Source: Druceiella hillmani (taxonomy: Eukaryota; Arthropoda; Insecta; Lepidoptera; Hepialidae). Taken from it: a stretch of DNA of 64,000 bases. This document shows, piece after piece, positions 12,361 to 26,399 of this stretch (positions are counted from its first letter, which is position 1; each line of letters opens with the position of its first letter). Where the stretch lies: the NCBI GenBank assembly GCA_039881145.1, contig JAYKKI010000009.1:9611501-9675500 (forward strand), read 5' to 3'. The notes under the pieces were generated by a model. It was not told where the DNA came from. It saw only the letters and a program-made list of their open reading frames with translations, and searched no databases. Both the position numbers and the translations under genes were made by a program.

Positions 12361-13497
12361 CTAGCTGACCCGGCGAACTTCGTACCGCCTCAGAATCAAT
12401 AAGTATTGTGTTAGTTTATTAGCTGAATTAAGTTCAGTTTTTTATTAAAATAAACTGCATACTGAAAATGAATTAAGTTCAATAAATGTACAAAAATCAA
12501 AATGAAAAGTATTTTAATTACATTGAAATAAATGTAATTCACGTGACAGCTAGACATTCGCTTTATTGAAGCGAATCGAAATGATTTGCTTAGCATTGTT
12601 GCACTACTTTCTGTTAAACTCTTTTCTGGATGGGTTGCACTCGGGTCGATTCCCTTCATTGATGTACCTTATGATATGTGACACTTTTCGTATTGTTGTC
12701 AGGTGCGAGAGCGAGAACGAACAAAACTGATGGTTTGTCGACACGTGAACATGCTACATACAATTGACTATGAAAGAAACATTCATTTTCTAGGTTAAGG
12801 CTACAAACACCGAATGATTGGCATTGTGATTTGTTACATACTGAAGCAATTATCGATGTGCGCACAATCACAAATGTCATAACCTCACAAAGTGAACATT
12901 TTCGAAGGTATAACGTTTCAAAATGAGCACTTCATCAAATTTAATTCAACTACCTATTTGAAATGACTTTTCGCTGATGAATTTTAGAAAAAATCGTTTG
13001 AAAAGAATTAATTTAAACGAATTTCAAGGCAATAATGGTCGGAAACTGAATAAAAATTTTTGAAAACCATTTATAATTTTTGTCCTTATCTATCATTTAT
13101 GACATTCTTTTCTGTCATTTATCACATATTACGTTTTATACATGGAACAAATACGTTTTAAACTGATTTAAATTATTTGTGATTTTCTTACTTTTCCAAT
13201 GCTCGAGGAAACTTCTCGAAGTCGAGACGAAAAAACAAAATATTCACCGAAATCAGTCAATCCGTTCTCGATATCTCATCAAAAAATCCGCTCCATACAA
13301 AATGTATGAGAAAATGAATTTTCTTCATAAAATTTGTTTTCGTAAATTTTTCCAATGTTTTAATACTTATTATTCTATTACCGATGAAGACTAATCCAAA
13401 AACACAAAAATAAAAAAAATCGGTCCAGTCTTTCTTGAGTTATAAACGGTGTAACTAACACGACTTTGTTTTATATATATATATATATATATATAGA
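12361..13497 (-). mobile_element. Helitron deletion derivative with both termini (HelA)
   Basis: Read on the minus strand, the element begins TCTATATATATA (13497 downward) and continues into a segment containing GTCGTGTTAGTTACACC. It ends GCCGGGTCAGCTAG (to 12361), with a GGCG...CGCC hairpin just before the end. It sits between A (13498) and T (12360) as read on the minus strand. This is the classic Helitron pattern A|TC...CTAG|T, with no target-site duplication or inverted repeats. The length of 1,137 bp against several kb for autonomous elements, plus a helicase C-terminus retained near the 3' end, marks it as an internal deletion product. Confidence 0.85.
12656..12880 (-). pseudogene. Helitron helicase C-terminal remnant (HelA)
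   Basis: The frame contains CNKSQCQSFGVCSLNLENEC, then FFHSQLYVACSRVDKPS and finally YHKVHQ before its stop. This is the last part of the Pif1-type Helitron helicase, whose family pattern is NKSQGQS, then [20 protein letters not shown], then YHKVLQ. The natural C-terminus appears preserved. The G-to-C change in SQGQS and the G-to-S change in SHGQ hit conserved residues. The first ~17 residues (MTFVIVRTSIIASV) do not fit the family and come from sequence fused by the internal deletion. All other helicase motifs and the Rep nuclease domain are absent, so this is non-functional. It lies 295 bp from the 3' end of the element, the expected place and orientation. Confidence 0.85.
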
Positions 13498-14810
13498 TAT
13501 TCTAGTTCTATAATTCACCGCTTTTATTTATTATTCTGATACTAAAATCGTAATGAGTTATGACACTATGGAAAACGGGTTATTTTAAAACATATATATC
13601 CATTTGAACTAACTAGATTGACTTAGACTAAGTTAGTTTAACTGAACGCTACTTTCAAATACAGGTATTTACTTTTAACGTGTTTTTAGCCACCATTAAA
13701 GCAAATAATATCACTTTTATTAACTTTTTGGATTTTAAGAAGCTAAATTTATTCATTTGCATTGAAATAAATATGAAAAATTACCATAACACAACCTTGT
13801 ATTACACGTAATATGATTTGGTAAATAGTCGTAATACAGAGTACGTATATTGGCATTAAATTTCACATGTCACTTTCTAGGTTGCATATATGCTGTTGTA
13901 CATATTATAAAATATTCATTCACAAAAAAATGTTTTTTCAATTTAACATAACTTAAAGTAATTCAGTTCCAAATGCAGATATATTGAATTTGAAATAATT
14001 TTTCATGCGCTGTAAAATAATAAACCAAATAAAATGAATGTGAAATTTTGGACATCTTAAAACCAACTAAAATAAACTTTAACTTATGAAACTTTTAACA
14101 TAAAGTTGCATATTAAAGTAAGTAAATAAAAACAAAAATATCAAGTATGTTTGGGCATATTTAATAAAACAAACCAATTGAGAAAGACAAAAATTGAGTA
14201 CTTCAGTCCCACATGAAAAGAAAACTTTATCTATCTACAAAGCCTTGCTACAATAATCGCAGCATATATATTTATATATAACTTTATACTCAGGACACAA
14301 TAATCAATTAACGTCAGAAAACAAGACTAAATGTAATAATATAGTACCATAATAAATATTATATATTGATAATGTCTGACGTATTAAAAATGGGATATTT
14401 ATTAAACCCGTTTTTTATATAATGCTTGTGTCAAATGATAATAAATCTGTTAAGTACGAATAAAACTCACGCTATAAAAGTTACATACACACTTAGTTAA
14501 ATATAAAATTTTAAACATTTATGAGTATAAAGTATTTCGTTAAAAATAATTATGAATATAGATATTATATTTTACACATAACTTAACTCCATTATCGCAG
14601 CAACATTACATCACGTTATGAGTGATTAACAATAATACACGACGGTTGTGAGTAGGTAAAGACGAATTGATTCGGGGGCCGTATTTATTCATGCTGTAGG
14701 GCAGCCAGCAAGTCTTTGATATTAAATAAGCGTACCGTACTCCATACGTACTTTCAACCTTGAACAGAGAAATCATCAGCTGACGAAAAGCTCATTACTA
14801 ATTCCATGAA
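13498..14810. other. Gene-free stretch
   Basis: AT-rich; nothing recognisable. Confidence 0.55.
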
Positions 14811-16615
<1,805 letters not shown>

Positions 16616-16617
16616 TT

Positions 16618-16770
16618 TTCTGTCGTTTCTTCTATAAAAGAATAATATATCGTTCTTTCTATAAAAGAATTATAATTCTTTTATATATATATAAAAGAAT
16701 TATATGTCGTTCTTTCTATAAAAGAATTATATATTATATATCTATATATAAAAGAATTATACAATCCAAA
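16618..16770. repeat. Irregular tandem repeat of CTATAAAAGAATTATAT units
   Basis: Seven or so units of TATAAAAGAAT(T)ATA are interspersed with TCGTTCTTT. The 63-codon plus-strand frame (16603-16794) only translates this repeat (recurring YKRII). The units also read as inverted repeats of AAAGAA/TTCTTT. Confidence 0.75.
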
Positions 16771-16789
16771 AGAACGATAGATCTGAGGA

Positions 16790-17490
16790 AGTAAATAAAT
16801 CAATGCTTTTCCCCCATAAAACACATTCGTGCGCTTGCGAGTGTCACTCTATTCATCAAATAGTAAATTTTATATCCCTCCAATTTAATATATTTAGAAC
16901 ATCTATTCAAGTTTTTAATGTCGGCGGAAAAAATTACATTTTATTTGAACCTCACAAATATTTATAATTAACTGCCGTTTTTTTCCGGAGACCTGTACTC
17001 TACTTCCATTTAAATATTATTTTCTCTAAAATTAAGAAATTTAAGCGTCACACTGCACAAGGGAGTTTAATTTCTAAAGGGATATACACAGAAACACACA
17101 CAAACACACATATGTATATAATATTTTAAAAATAACTCTATGTGCAATAACCCAACCTAGTGCAAAATTTTGTTTAGCCCACATTATTAGATTTATGAAG
17201 CGAGGGATGTAATGTAATATTTTCTTGGTCTATATTATTTCTCCAGTTTAACAATATTTCATGACAACAGAATATAAATAATGATAATAAAGACAACAAT
17301 CAAAAGCTGGCTGTAAGGTTACCAGGAACTCACGATTAAAGGCAGCCAATTTTCGTGTTTATATGTAGCCAGAATTTACGTATTAATATATAATTTTAGG
17401 AATAATAACAAGTGCGATAATAATCTTACGTAAGAAAGTTAATTCTATGAGTACAAACGTTTAGGCTGCTTAAAACCATTAATGAAATAA
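16790..17490. other. Gene-free stretch
   Basis: AT-rich; nothing recognisable. Confidence 0.55.
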
Positions 17491-17652
17491 AAATACACAC
17501 ACAAACACATACACATGTATACGCATACACAAACATGCGTGCATACACGCATGCACATACGCACGCATTCACTTACATGTATGCATATATTTATGTGTAC
17601 AAATACACACACTCACATTGATGTGTGTGCGTGCGTGTGTTTGTGTGTATTT
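17491..17652. repeat. (CA)n/(TG)n compound microsatellite
   Basis: CA/CG/TA-rich alternating sequence (17491 to about 17610) turns into TGTGTGCGTGCGTGTG (17612-17648). The two halves are complementary and could form a hairpin. Alternating purine-pyrimidine sequence of this kind can also adopt Z-DNA. Confidence 0.85.
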
Positions 17653-18384
17653 ATCACATTTAGTACATAATACAAAAATATGAAAATTTTCTTCTTTATG
17701 TTTACAATATATTAATTATTTGTTTAGACCAATTTCTTTTAAAAAAAAGTTGTTATATAAATTAAAATTGCAGATTAAGGGAAAAGTTTATTATCCAAAA
17801 AAATCATTGAAATTCTTTAAATACCGAAAAAGGTGAGAATGCAAGTAAACATTTTTATTTGCTATTTATTTGACCGAATTGGGCAAAACCACTTTTGATT
17901 GTTTTTGAAATATTTCTTTGTCATTATACTTTCGCTGAATAGAAAAGCAGTGGTTTTGAAATTTAATTAAATTATATACGAGAAATACAATCATTTCACA
18001 ATAATACATGTAACATATATTTAATGTAGACCTAATGATTATTTAAAAAACGGAAACAATTTATGTAAAAAAAAGTAAGATTCACTATGCTGCAATATAA
18101 TAAAGAACACCATACCATATATTTATTCTAGTACGGAGACCCCAATTAAAAACCCAAAAAATCCCGATAATTTCTTCCAATAAGACAAACAAAATACATG
18201 CATTAATAAGTCTACCTTCCCCTATAAGGCGCATAGTCGTTTTTCACGTTAAGTTTTTCGATGACAGGTTTGAGTTTTCTATTTATTAAGGTAACTTACC
18301 GGTGATACTGCGGTCGTGACAGGTGTGAAGCGAAATAAATGAAAGTTTTTTCAGAACTCGAGGGCCATCAAATCGTCATCACTT
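17653..18384. other. Gene-free stretch
   Basis: AT-rich; nothing recognisable. Confidence 0.55.
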
Positions 18385-18660
18385 CTATAAGTGCAACGTG
18401 TTATTGTTAAACGCAACTAGATCCGTATGGGACAACTTCGTTCCACGATGGTCAGCTGTACGTACGCCGGCAGCCAGATACGGTGACATTCCGATATCGC
18501 TGGTGATAGTGGGTATGACCTCGACAATTATCGGTTGCAGTAAACAATTTGTTGCCCTCTTCGATAGCTGTGTCTGTGTGTACATTTGTATATCCTTTAG
18601 TAACCGGTTTTGTCGTAGGGACCGGTACGTAATTTTTCGTCGTTCGAGAATGTAAATATT
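18385..18660. other. Higher-complexity island open in several frames
   Basis: About 270 bp of balanced composition with several CpGs inside AT-rich DNA. It is open on the plus strand (18398-18655, including WDNFVPRWSAVRTPAARYGD) and in two minus-strand frames (18750-18385 and 18673-18452). Parallel open frames on both strands usually mean few T-initial codons rather than a gene. I recognise no domain. It may be a relic exon or a regulatory element. Confidence 0.2.
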
Positions 18661-19301
18661 TGTCTCGTAACATATAGATGTACTGATTATTAAAAACAAA
18701 ATAAATAGCTCTTTGGAGATATTTTGCAGATACACTATTAAATCAAGCAAGCAAGCTTAATTTTTTTTCGTGAGAAAATTTAGTTATGAAACAATTTAAT
18801 TTACCCTCATTATTATTTACTTTGTACATATAATGTTGATGTTTATGTGATAATTAAAAATATAAGAATGTTTTGTCTATCTCCGATAATTATAAGTTTA
18901 TTTTAGTTGAAGGCTATCTGACTTCAAAATTTATTAAAATCCTAAAATAACATTTTAAATAGTCCTCTATTTTTTATCGGATATATATTATTATTGAATA
19001 ATTAAATTTAGTATTAAACTCAAGTAATACTTTAAATCAAAGATGGTACTAAATGTAAATAGTTGAAATTAGATCAATTGAAAGAATTCATTATTTTTAC
19101 GAAAATAAAAACCGCGGCGCACTGCCCCAGTTTTGCTGGGGAAAGGTTATTTTATAGTAAAATAGATTTAAGATAATGATTTCTAGGATTCAACGTTCAA
19201 AGAGTCCAAGGTATTCTTAATGATGTGTCTTTCCTTTCTTTCCTTAATACGTGTATAACTGTTAGAAAAACCTAATAAATAATGACAGTTTTTTAGAATA
19301 T
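18661..19301. other. Gene-free stretch
   Basis: AT-rich; nothing recognisable. Confidence 0.55.
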
Positions 19302-19308
19302 TTATATG

Positions 19309-19347
<39 letters not shown>

Positions 19348-19372
19348 ATGTGTGTGTGTGTGTGTGTGTTTA
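19302..19372. repeat. (TA)n(TG)n compound microsatellite
   Basis: A TA tract passes directly into a TG tract with one TATG interruption. Confidence 0.95.
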
Positions 19373-20789
19373 TCTGCAATTAATTTTAATTAAAAACTTA
19401 ACATCAAAAATTCTTCAAACTTCTTAACTTAATAGGTTTTCCGATGCGGAAATGAATGAATGAAATACTCATGTTTATTTCCAAAGGTACCCTTGCGCGC
19501 AAAAGTGTTTTGCTACATGCGGATAAATAAAATTCCCTGTATAGTATCGAATAAATATACGAGAGCTTGAAGTCAGAAATGTCTATCATTCCATTAGATT
19601 TTTTTTGTATTTAATTGTAGTTCCTTTCCTTAATGATTACGTATTCGAGAGTGATAAATATTAATTAAATAAAGAAATTAAATATTTACTAAATACAACG
19701 AATCAAAATTGTCTCAGAGATACATTCAATAAATTGTTTACTGGTAAATAGTCCAGAGTACCTAGTTGTCGAAAATATTATCAAAAAAATCTAAAAAAGT
19801 CCTACCCTTAAGCACCATATCCTAATTCAAGCACCATATCCTTATTCAAGTGGTCTAGTGTTCGGAATATTTCTTTTCATCTTTTTTTATTCTTTTTTCG
19901 TAACACTAAAAACATTTTAATAAAATCCATATTTTTGTATTCAGAAAGAAAGTAAACGTTTTTCAATTTTCTTTTAACTTAAATTTTCCTAACTAACGAT
20001 CGTGCCGTTATCATATATTTTGTCCACTAATAGCTTAATAAATATACACATTTTTGCTGTGCGATGAATTATATTTTTCAGCAGCAGTTGCTGAGTCTAA
20101 TGAAAAAAAGCATAGACATTTAAATTTTAATGTTAACTATGATAATTAAATTCAAGATATTTAGGGCATCGCTTTTAAAAGCAGCCATTGCAACGCACAA
20201 GAAATTGGTGTATGGTGTTAGTCAGGATGAAAATTGAGACTCATAAACAAAAATAGAACCCCTACAACTAGTCCAAACTTGTTTGACACCTTTTTGACAT
20301 AGAATTATTCTGTACATTACTTTATATTTTCGGAAGTGGTGGTCCTTAGAAAAAAATTAAAAGAGTGATTATACTCGCTGAGATATTCGATTAAAAACTT
20401 CCTACGATTACTATCTCCAACAACCAGCTATGGATAATTATTTTTTCACTAATATTTGTGCAGTTATTTTCATTTAAATTATCAAAATAATTCATTGCGT
20501 GTTTTTTTACATTTAATCGTTTGAATAAAACATATAAATTCGCTGCGTTGAGAAACATATAATCAAGGGAATTTTCATTTGAAATGAAGAGAAGAATAAA
20601 TTTAAGCGTAACAGAAATAAAATAATACCAAAAAGTAAAGAAATAAAAGAGATTGTTTTTGGAATCGCATGATTGGCCCCAATGATGGCGTATTAACAGC
20701 AGATACAAATAACATAAATGGGGAAATTTCAAATATGACATTGAAAATAACTTTAAAATTGGAAACATTTTTCATACACATAAAATATA
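19373..20789. other. Gene-free stretch
   Basis: AT-rich. A 21 bp unit around CAAGCACCATATCC is duplicated in tandem at about 19811-19850. The 125-codon minus-strand frame (20391-20768) is dominated by Phe, Leu, Ile, Asn and Tyr and matches nothing known. Confidence 0.5.
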
Positions 20790-22960
20790 GCATAAAAGTT
20801 ATATTACTCCCGCACCGCCACGGCGCCATCTATTGCATCATATTGCATCTGTCCGAAAACATACTTAACGCAAGCCGAGTAGAAACTGCTCATATTTTTT
20901 ACTGTGTCGGCGATAGAGATGGATCAATGAGTTGGTACGAACGATTTAGTAAGCCGTCTTAAGGAAAATAAAAATTGCTTTAGATCTGTTTGCACTGAAA
21001 TAATTCACTCTGCTTGTTGGTTAAAAATGTTTGAGTATTTTCATCTTCATTAAAAATAAAAGCGATACCTTTCGCCTTGCCCTTGAAATGGTTTTGCTTT
21101 GTACTTCGTGTTGTTGTCCTATCTTTTATTAGAATTTACGATAATTTTATCTTCTATTATTTCCGCAATTTAAAAATAGGAAAAATAATTTTGCTTACTA
21201 TTACATTGTAACATTATACGTATAACATTTAATATAATTTTTCATTTGTCATAAATATGACTTAAATGTTTCATTCTAAGAACAATCTACGTTTTTCAGA
21301 CAGCTTTTAATACTCAGTTTGCGTCGAGTCTTATTCAGTTGAATATTGAGAAAAAAATCTCTTGCTTTCTTACGGAAATCAATTGAATATTTTTCAATTT
21401 ATGAGGAATAAGCCTGATTCTGACATAATATTTTCTAAATGTATAGGTACAAAATACTGATTAAAGTTGTTGAAAATTTCTAAACTATTTTATGGTTTAC
21501 GTAAGCTGTTCATTATCAAAATCAATCCATAATACAAAATGTGCCGTTTAAATTTGTTTTTCACGTATGTAGCCATGGAAATTCTCAATTATGACGGTAA
21601 TCTCACCTTGTAGTACCGTAATATTTTATGTGCACAGGCAGAGTTATTCTTCCGGGCCTGAAGTTTTCACACTTAAAACATATTTTCCTAGTTTTACGCC
21701 TACGCGACAATATTCCTAAATAAAATATTTAATGGATCACTGGCTCTGAAAATACCGAAATATTAACTTTGCTTTTTAAAACTACTTTATCTGTGCATCA
21801 TCAATAAGGGTAACAGATACAAGTTAATGACAAGATAAAAAAATTATTAATTTTAATGACAATGTTGTGCATAACAATCAATTAATATATAAAAAAGTAT
21901 TTTGACGCATTTCAAGTAAATTACACTCCGTTATAATGTGATTCAGGTGATTAAGTTGTTAAAAACCGAGATAACGTGAGGAATTCCAGTATTAAAAAGA
22001 ATGAAAAATATTCATGTACAGGAAATAATTAGGATACATAGAGTTTTTTAACAAAAGAAGACAATAAATACATAACTTAAATAATTATGTTAAGTAATGC
22101 TAATAGAACAAAAAAATAAAGGATTGAGAAAATGTAATAAAGAAAACCTCAATTAGCCAATTTTTGTCTTAAAATGTCACATTCGTTCGTTTCCAAAGTT
22201 CCTTAAATAAATACTTACAATATAGCAGCATGCTGAGCCTCCATTTTTGCGCCTTGATCTCCTTATATCCATTTCTAGATGGGAAATATTATTTAAAAGT
22301 CTCAAGAAAACTTATAACAGTTTCATTTATATTTAAACCCTGGTATTTTAGTCGAAGGTCAGTAAGTTTGATTAGAAACATTTTTAGCAATTTGTTAAAA
22401 TTTAAATGTTGAAAAAGAAATAAACAAACGCAATTTAAACAAATAGTTCTCTGAAATTTTCACTCTCATTAAAATCCGTCAAAATAATTATTCGAGATAG
22501 ACGCCCGAAATGACCGGTTTGATCTTGACGATCATTTAAAATTAGATAAACGCTTGACAAGTAACTGTAGCGAGTCTTTAAGAGAACTTTAAGATGTTAC
22601 ATTGGACTATGTTTCGGAGGAAAATCATTATCATCTGAAGTTGTCTTGACTTGATGATTTATCATCAGTCAAATTAAGGTCGGGAACAAAGTCGAGGAGA
22701 GGGTCGGTTGTTCATTGGTACGTAAGATGATGTCTAAAGTCGCTCAGTAGTTTAGTATAGTTTGATGAGAGCTGAAACATGGTCGAGGTTATGGTAAATA
22801 ATAAAATATTTGATAAGTTTCTATACAATCACAGGAAGAGCTAGTATTGAAACCTAAAGATTTTACACAAGAAATATGTAAATATAGATTTGCATAAATT
22901 TAAAAGATACTATAGTCACTGATTCCTTTGATTTGCTTCATTAGACCTCTGCTACAGCAC
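20790..22960 (-). repeat. Large dispersed repeat R3, inverted copy (R3-C)
   Basis: Reverse-complement match to the distal part of the repeat at 53.3-56.9 kb. Shared anchors are GCGCCATCTA with GCACCGCCACGG (20812-20834 against 56863-56880), the ACGGTAATCTCACC area near 21595 against 56225, and the AGACGCCCGAAATGACCGG area (22499-22517) against 55176-55195. TCTAGTACGACTGTGCTGT (on the minus strand, about 22953-22971) matches 54796-54814. The block stops shortly before the Helitron 3' end at 23034. Confidence 0.75.
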
Positions 22961-23159
22961 AGTCGTACTAGAATAACAAATATAAAGTTATCATTGTTGG
23001 ATTTTTACTTTTATATTTGTAATTTATTTCGAACAAGCTGGAGTACCCGGCTTCACTCAAGGAGTTGATATGAGATTTTGTGATAATTGGAATAAAAGAA
23101 TAAACTTTAAAATATAAGACGTAAAAAAATTTTATTGAACGCATATTCTAACTATTTAG

Positions 23160-24850
23160 AATACTTGTTTATAAACAACATTTTTTATTTTGTTTTCCGG
23201 GGTATATATGTACAAATTTTTCGAATTTCCTACTCAACAGCAAACTACGTATAGTTGACCGTGAGAAAAGTAGGATTCTTTGAAGTCGATGCCACAATGT
23301 TTTAAAATTTGTCTTGGCGCTTTGTTAATTGTAAAACTATAGGCTAAATTGATTGGAAATTGTAATCTTTTTGAATTGGAATGGCAGGTCAGTAGAGATG
23401 AGTGGTATTTTGGGGATAAATACAGTGCGTCCTTTGTCCTTTCTAGTCATAAATTCGGTTTCGATGATGTTATTCGATAGCTGTTTAACCAACATCCTTG
23501 TTTCATTACATAGTCTCGGTGAGTTGAGAATTCTGAGTAGTATGATCGGAGATCCAATTTTCAGTCGAAGGTAGTGTAATGGCATTCCTGGTACTTGCAA
23601 GAATTTAAAAATTCTGTAGGAATGTTGACACTTTCTCCAACGTTTATCATGTATCGATCGATTTATCCATTCTTTGTTCACCGGAAATTTTCTTTTGAAT
23701 ATTAAAATTTATATAGTCGATAATATTATCTTTAGTTGCCGAAATTGCTCTCTGAAATAGCCACTCTGGATTAATACAGTTGTAAACAACGTTTGGATAA
23801 ATTTGATCGATGAATTCGTTCTCAATAGCGGCTATGTCGCACAAATCACTGTTTAGTTCATATGGCTTGGCCTATTTGTAAAAGTTTTTAAGCAAAATGT
23901 GCTCTTGTTTTGTCTTTCAATAGTTCAACTCTCACATTTTTTTGTAGTCGCAGTTTTGTATGTGTGCTTTGAGTGATTCTTTTGAGTTGGCGAGTTTTTG
24001 AGTGGCGGCAATGCCGGATGATGTCAATGCAAGTACGATGTGTTGTTTAGCACGTATTTTTGTCAGCAATAGATCTATTAGAAGCGTTTTCACAGTGCTG
24101 CCTGGTGCATCCAAGTAAATAATTCCGCTAGTGTCGTTGTTGATCCGGAACATGATATCGTAAATTTTTTTTGTCATTGAGGAATGGTTTGTTGTGAGCA
24201 ATCTATTGAAGTAGTTCATTGATGTTGTAGTTTTTTCCTTTGTAATTTTGAAGTTTAGCATACTGAAAGCATCTTCTCTGGTATCCTAAGTTCTGCTAAG
24301 GTCTGTTTTTTTATTGCTAAACTTTGTCTTCTAGGCGAATTAGTGTTTCATTGAAGATGTCGTCGTTGAATTCGATGGCCAGTTCTGGATAAGCCTGTCG
24401 GATTTGGTACAGTATGCGATCACTCCTACTGTCTTTGAAGGAGTCTATAGCCGTTTTAGATTCGGCGGTGGGTTACATGTTGTTTGTGTTATGGCGAGTA
24501 AGTCTCCGATTTATTCATCTGAGAAGTGGTTTCCAGTGGTTATCGTTTTCCAGTAGTTCTAAGCGTTGACATACTTCTCAATCAAAATTCTCAAAAAATG
24601 TCAACAATCTGGAGATCTGTGAAACTTGTTGGTCCCCGTATTTCATGTAGCAACATCCGAAGATAGAAACATTTGGCGTTGTTCAGATGTACGGTATATA
24701 CTCGGCCCAGTACGTAGTTTTCATAATTCCTGGATGATGTGATTCCGTGATGATGTTGATCCATGGGGGCTTGTCCATATCTTAGTTGTTCTTTGATTTC
24801 TGGCCACGTAGGAACGTCGACATATAATAATGTTTTCGCGAATGGATCCG
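23160..24850 (-). pseudogene. Helitron helicase domain, decayed (HelB)
   Basis: Read from 24850 to 23160 on the minus strand. The start of the region carries LGRVYTVHLNNAKCFYLRM followed by LLHEIRGPTSF (about 24720-24640). The Walker A region is at 24083-24113 as LDAPGSTVKT (family LDAPGGTGKT, so two Gly are lost), followed by HIVLALTSSGIAAT. About 150 residues expected after this, including the Walker B region, are missing. The frame resumes at PNVVYNCINPEWLFQRAI, then PGMPLHYLRLKIGSPIILLR, then the C-terminus: [18 protein letters not shown] with a stop, and ENKIKNVVYKQ (to about 23175). Several frameshifts and stops plus the lost ATP-binding residues make it inactive. The protein would have unwound DNA during rolling-circle transposition. 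Confidence 0.9.
24753..24808. repeat. 56 bp ectopic duplicate inside the HelB helicase region
   Basis: Identical to 25709-25764 except at one base (C at 24781, T at 25737). At 25709 it encodes the expected Rep-region WPEIKEQLKYGQAPMDQ. Here it interrupts the helicase region just after LLYVDVPT, where the family has a different sequence. The surrounding coding sequence is heavily decayed, so the near-identity points to a copying event within the element. Confidence 0.85.
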
Positions 24851-24859
24851 TTTGGTACA

Positions 24860-26330
24860 GTTGGAAAAAATGTATTAATGTTGTGTTCTTAGGTGGTTCG
24901 CTTGCCCTTTTCGTGGTGCAGTCTTTTGTGAGGTCTTGCTTTTCCTGGCTCTGTCCATTTCCTGGCTTCTTCCATTATCCAAATGTGTTGCTAGATGTTG
25001 CAGTATTGGTTCGTGTTCGTTTATGGGAAAACTGAAAATCCGCCACGCTGCTTTGTTACTCTTGATGTCGCTTCCTATTTGATACATGAAGATCTCGTCG
25101 TTTCTGTTTTATTGTTCGCTATCTTTGTCTATTTGAAATACTACCATGTCGCTACTTTTGTTCACATACTTACAGACATATTTAATGGATTTTACTGAAT
25201 CACAGTATTTTACGTTTATGTGTGCTTGGGACATTTTGGAAAGTACTGGGTTATATGATACTACCCATTGATCATCTATTTCACGTTCGTCTCTGCCTCG
25301 TATTCGTATTTTTGTTGTGAAGCCACTTTTTACAAGTGATCGTCTTCTGTATTTAGAATAGCCATCATCGCCGGTTTAGGTGTCGTCTAAATATGGGTTT
25401 GGGCATTTTTTTATACATTTTCCATCACTCATTCATAACGAATTGGGTTTAATGGCCTGCATGGTCCATGAATTATGTTTTTATACAACAATGTCGCACA
25501 GCTCCGGATCTTCTTGTGGAGTGGGAAATTCAGCTTGGATGATTTTGTCGATATCCGTGTAATGAATTTTATCGTGTGAATGAGGCAATAGTCGTTTTTG
25601 TCATTCAATTGTATACACTCAGCATCTAACGGTTGTCAAGATGTGGTATTTTGTGTTGACTTCGATAAATCTCATTTGTTATTGTCGGAAAATTCGAACT
25701 ATTATGTTATGTTGATCCATGGGGGCTTGTCCATATTTTAGTTGTTCTTTGATTTCTGGCCACGATCAGTTTCATGTAAATGTTATGAAGACATCAGGTC
25801 GTCCATATTTTCTTTCGTAGGTCATGGCATCTTGAGTGTATTCATGCACGTGTTTTGGACTTTCTACGTAAGATGAGGGTAACATTACCATTGTTCCAAT
25901 GTTTTCTTCAGTTATGATCGCCTCTCAAAGGTAGATGTATTCTTCCATGCGTAGTTTTTTCCGATTCAATCTTATGTAAAGCATCCGTTCCGCTTCTATT
26001 TTTGCATACATATTTACAAGGAATTGTTGGAATAAACAGCGAGTGCGGAGAATATGATTGTATTCATTGTCTATGATCATTAAGCGGTAAGCAAAGAACT
26101 CCTTGGAGTGATTTTTTTGTTTAATACTACGTCCGTTTCAAGTTGGATTTGTTGCACATTAATTTGTTTCACATTGCAGAAATACTAAGGGATATTAGAG
26201 GGCATCATATGAAGGGTGTGCCTCTGCAATACTTTCTAGTCCTTCCATCCTCGTTGTAAAATTATGTCACGACTTGTGTTTTCTTTGTCCACAATTACGA
26301 TGGCGACTTCGTTTATCTGAGGTACATTAA
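24860..26330 (-). pseudogene. Helitron Rep (HUH nuclease) domain, decayed (HelB)
   Basis: The minus strand shows the Rep region in fragments. RPPGEHVSLFNVPQINEVAI lies at about 26355-26295. SYDAL before a stop and YPL lies near 26205. WPEIKEQLKYGQAPMDQ is at 25764-25713. The metal-binding HUH motif survives as LPHSH (histidines at 25574-25582), with Ser replacing the hydrophobic residue. DIDKIIQAEFPTPQEDPEL follows. The catalytic two-tyrosine motif is intact as YVCKYVNK (tyrosine codons at 25178-25180 and 25166-25168). Then comes YQIGSDIKSNKAAWRIFSFP (25087-25028), family YQMGRYISSNEAVWRILSFPI. Many stops and frameshifts make it inactive, but the order matches an autonomous Helitron. In life it would nick and join single-stranded DNA to start transposition. 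Confidence 0.9.
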
Positions 26331-26399
26331 ATAGACTTACGTGTTCTCCAGGTGGTCTATTGTTGCCTCGAATTATAACTTTATAGTCATCAAAAATCA

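Noticed and set aside
12411..12659. 82-codon minus-strand frame after the helicase stop
   Set aside because: Lies in the Helitron 3' region after the natural stop; AT-rich and not conserved by any family I know.
20391..20829. 125- and 75-codon minus-strand frames
   Set aside because: Hydrophobic, AT-driven composition, overlapping each other and the edge of repeat R3.
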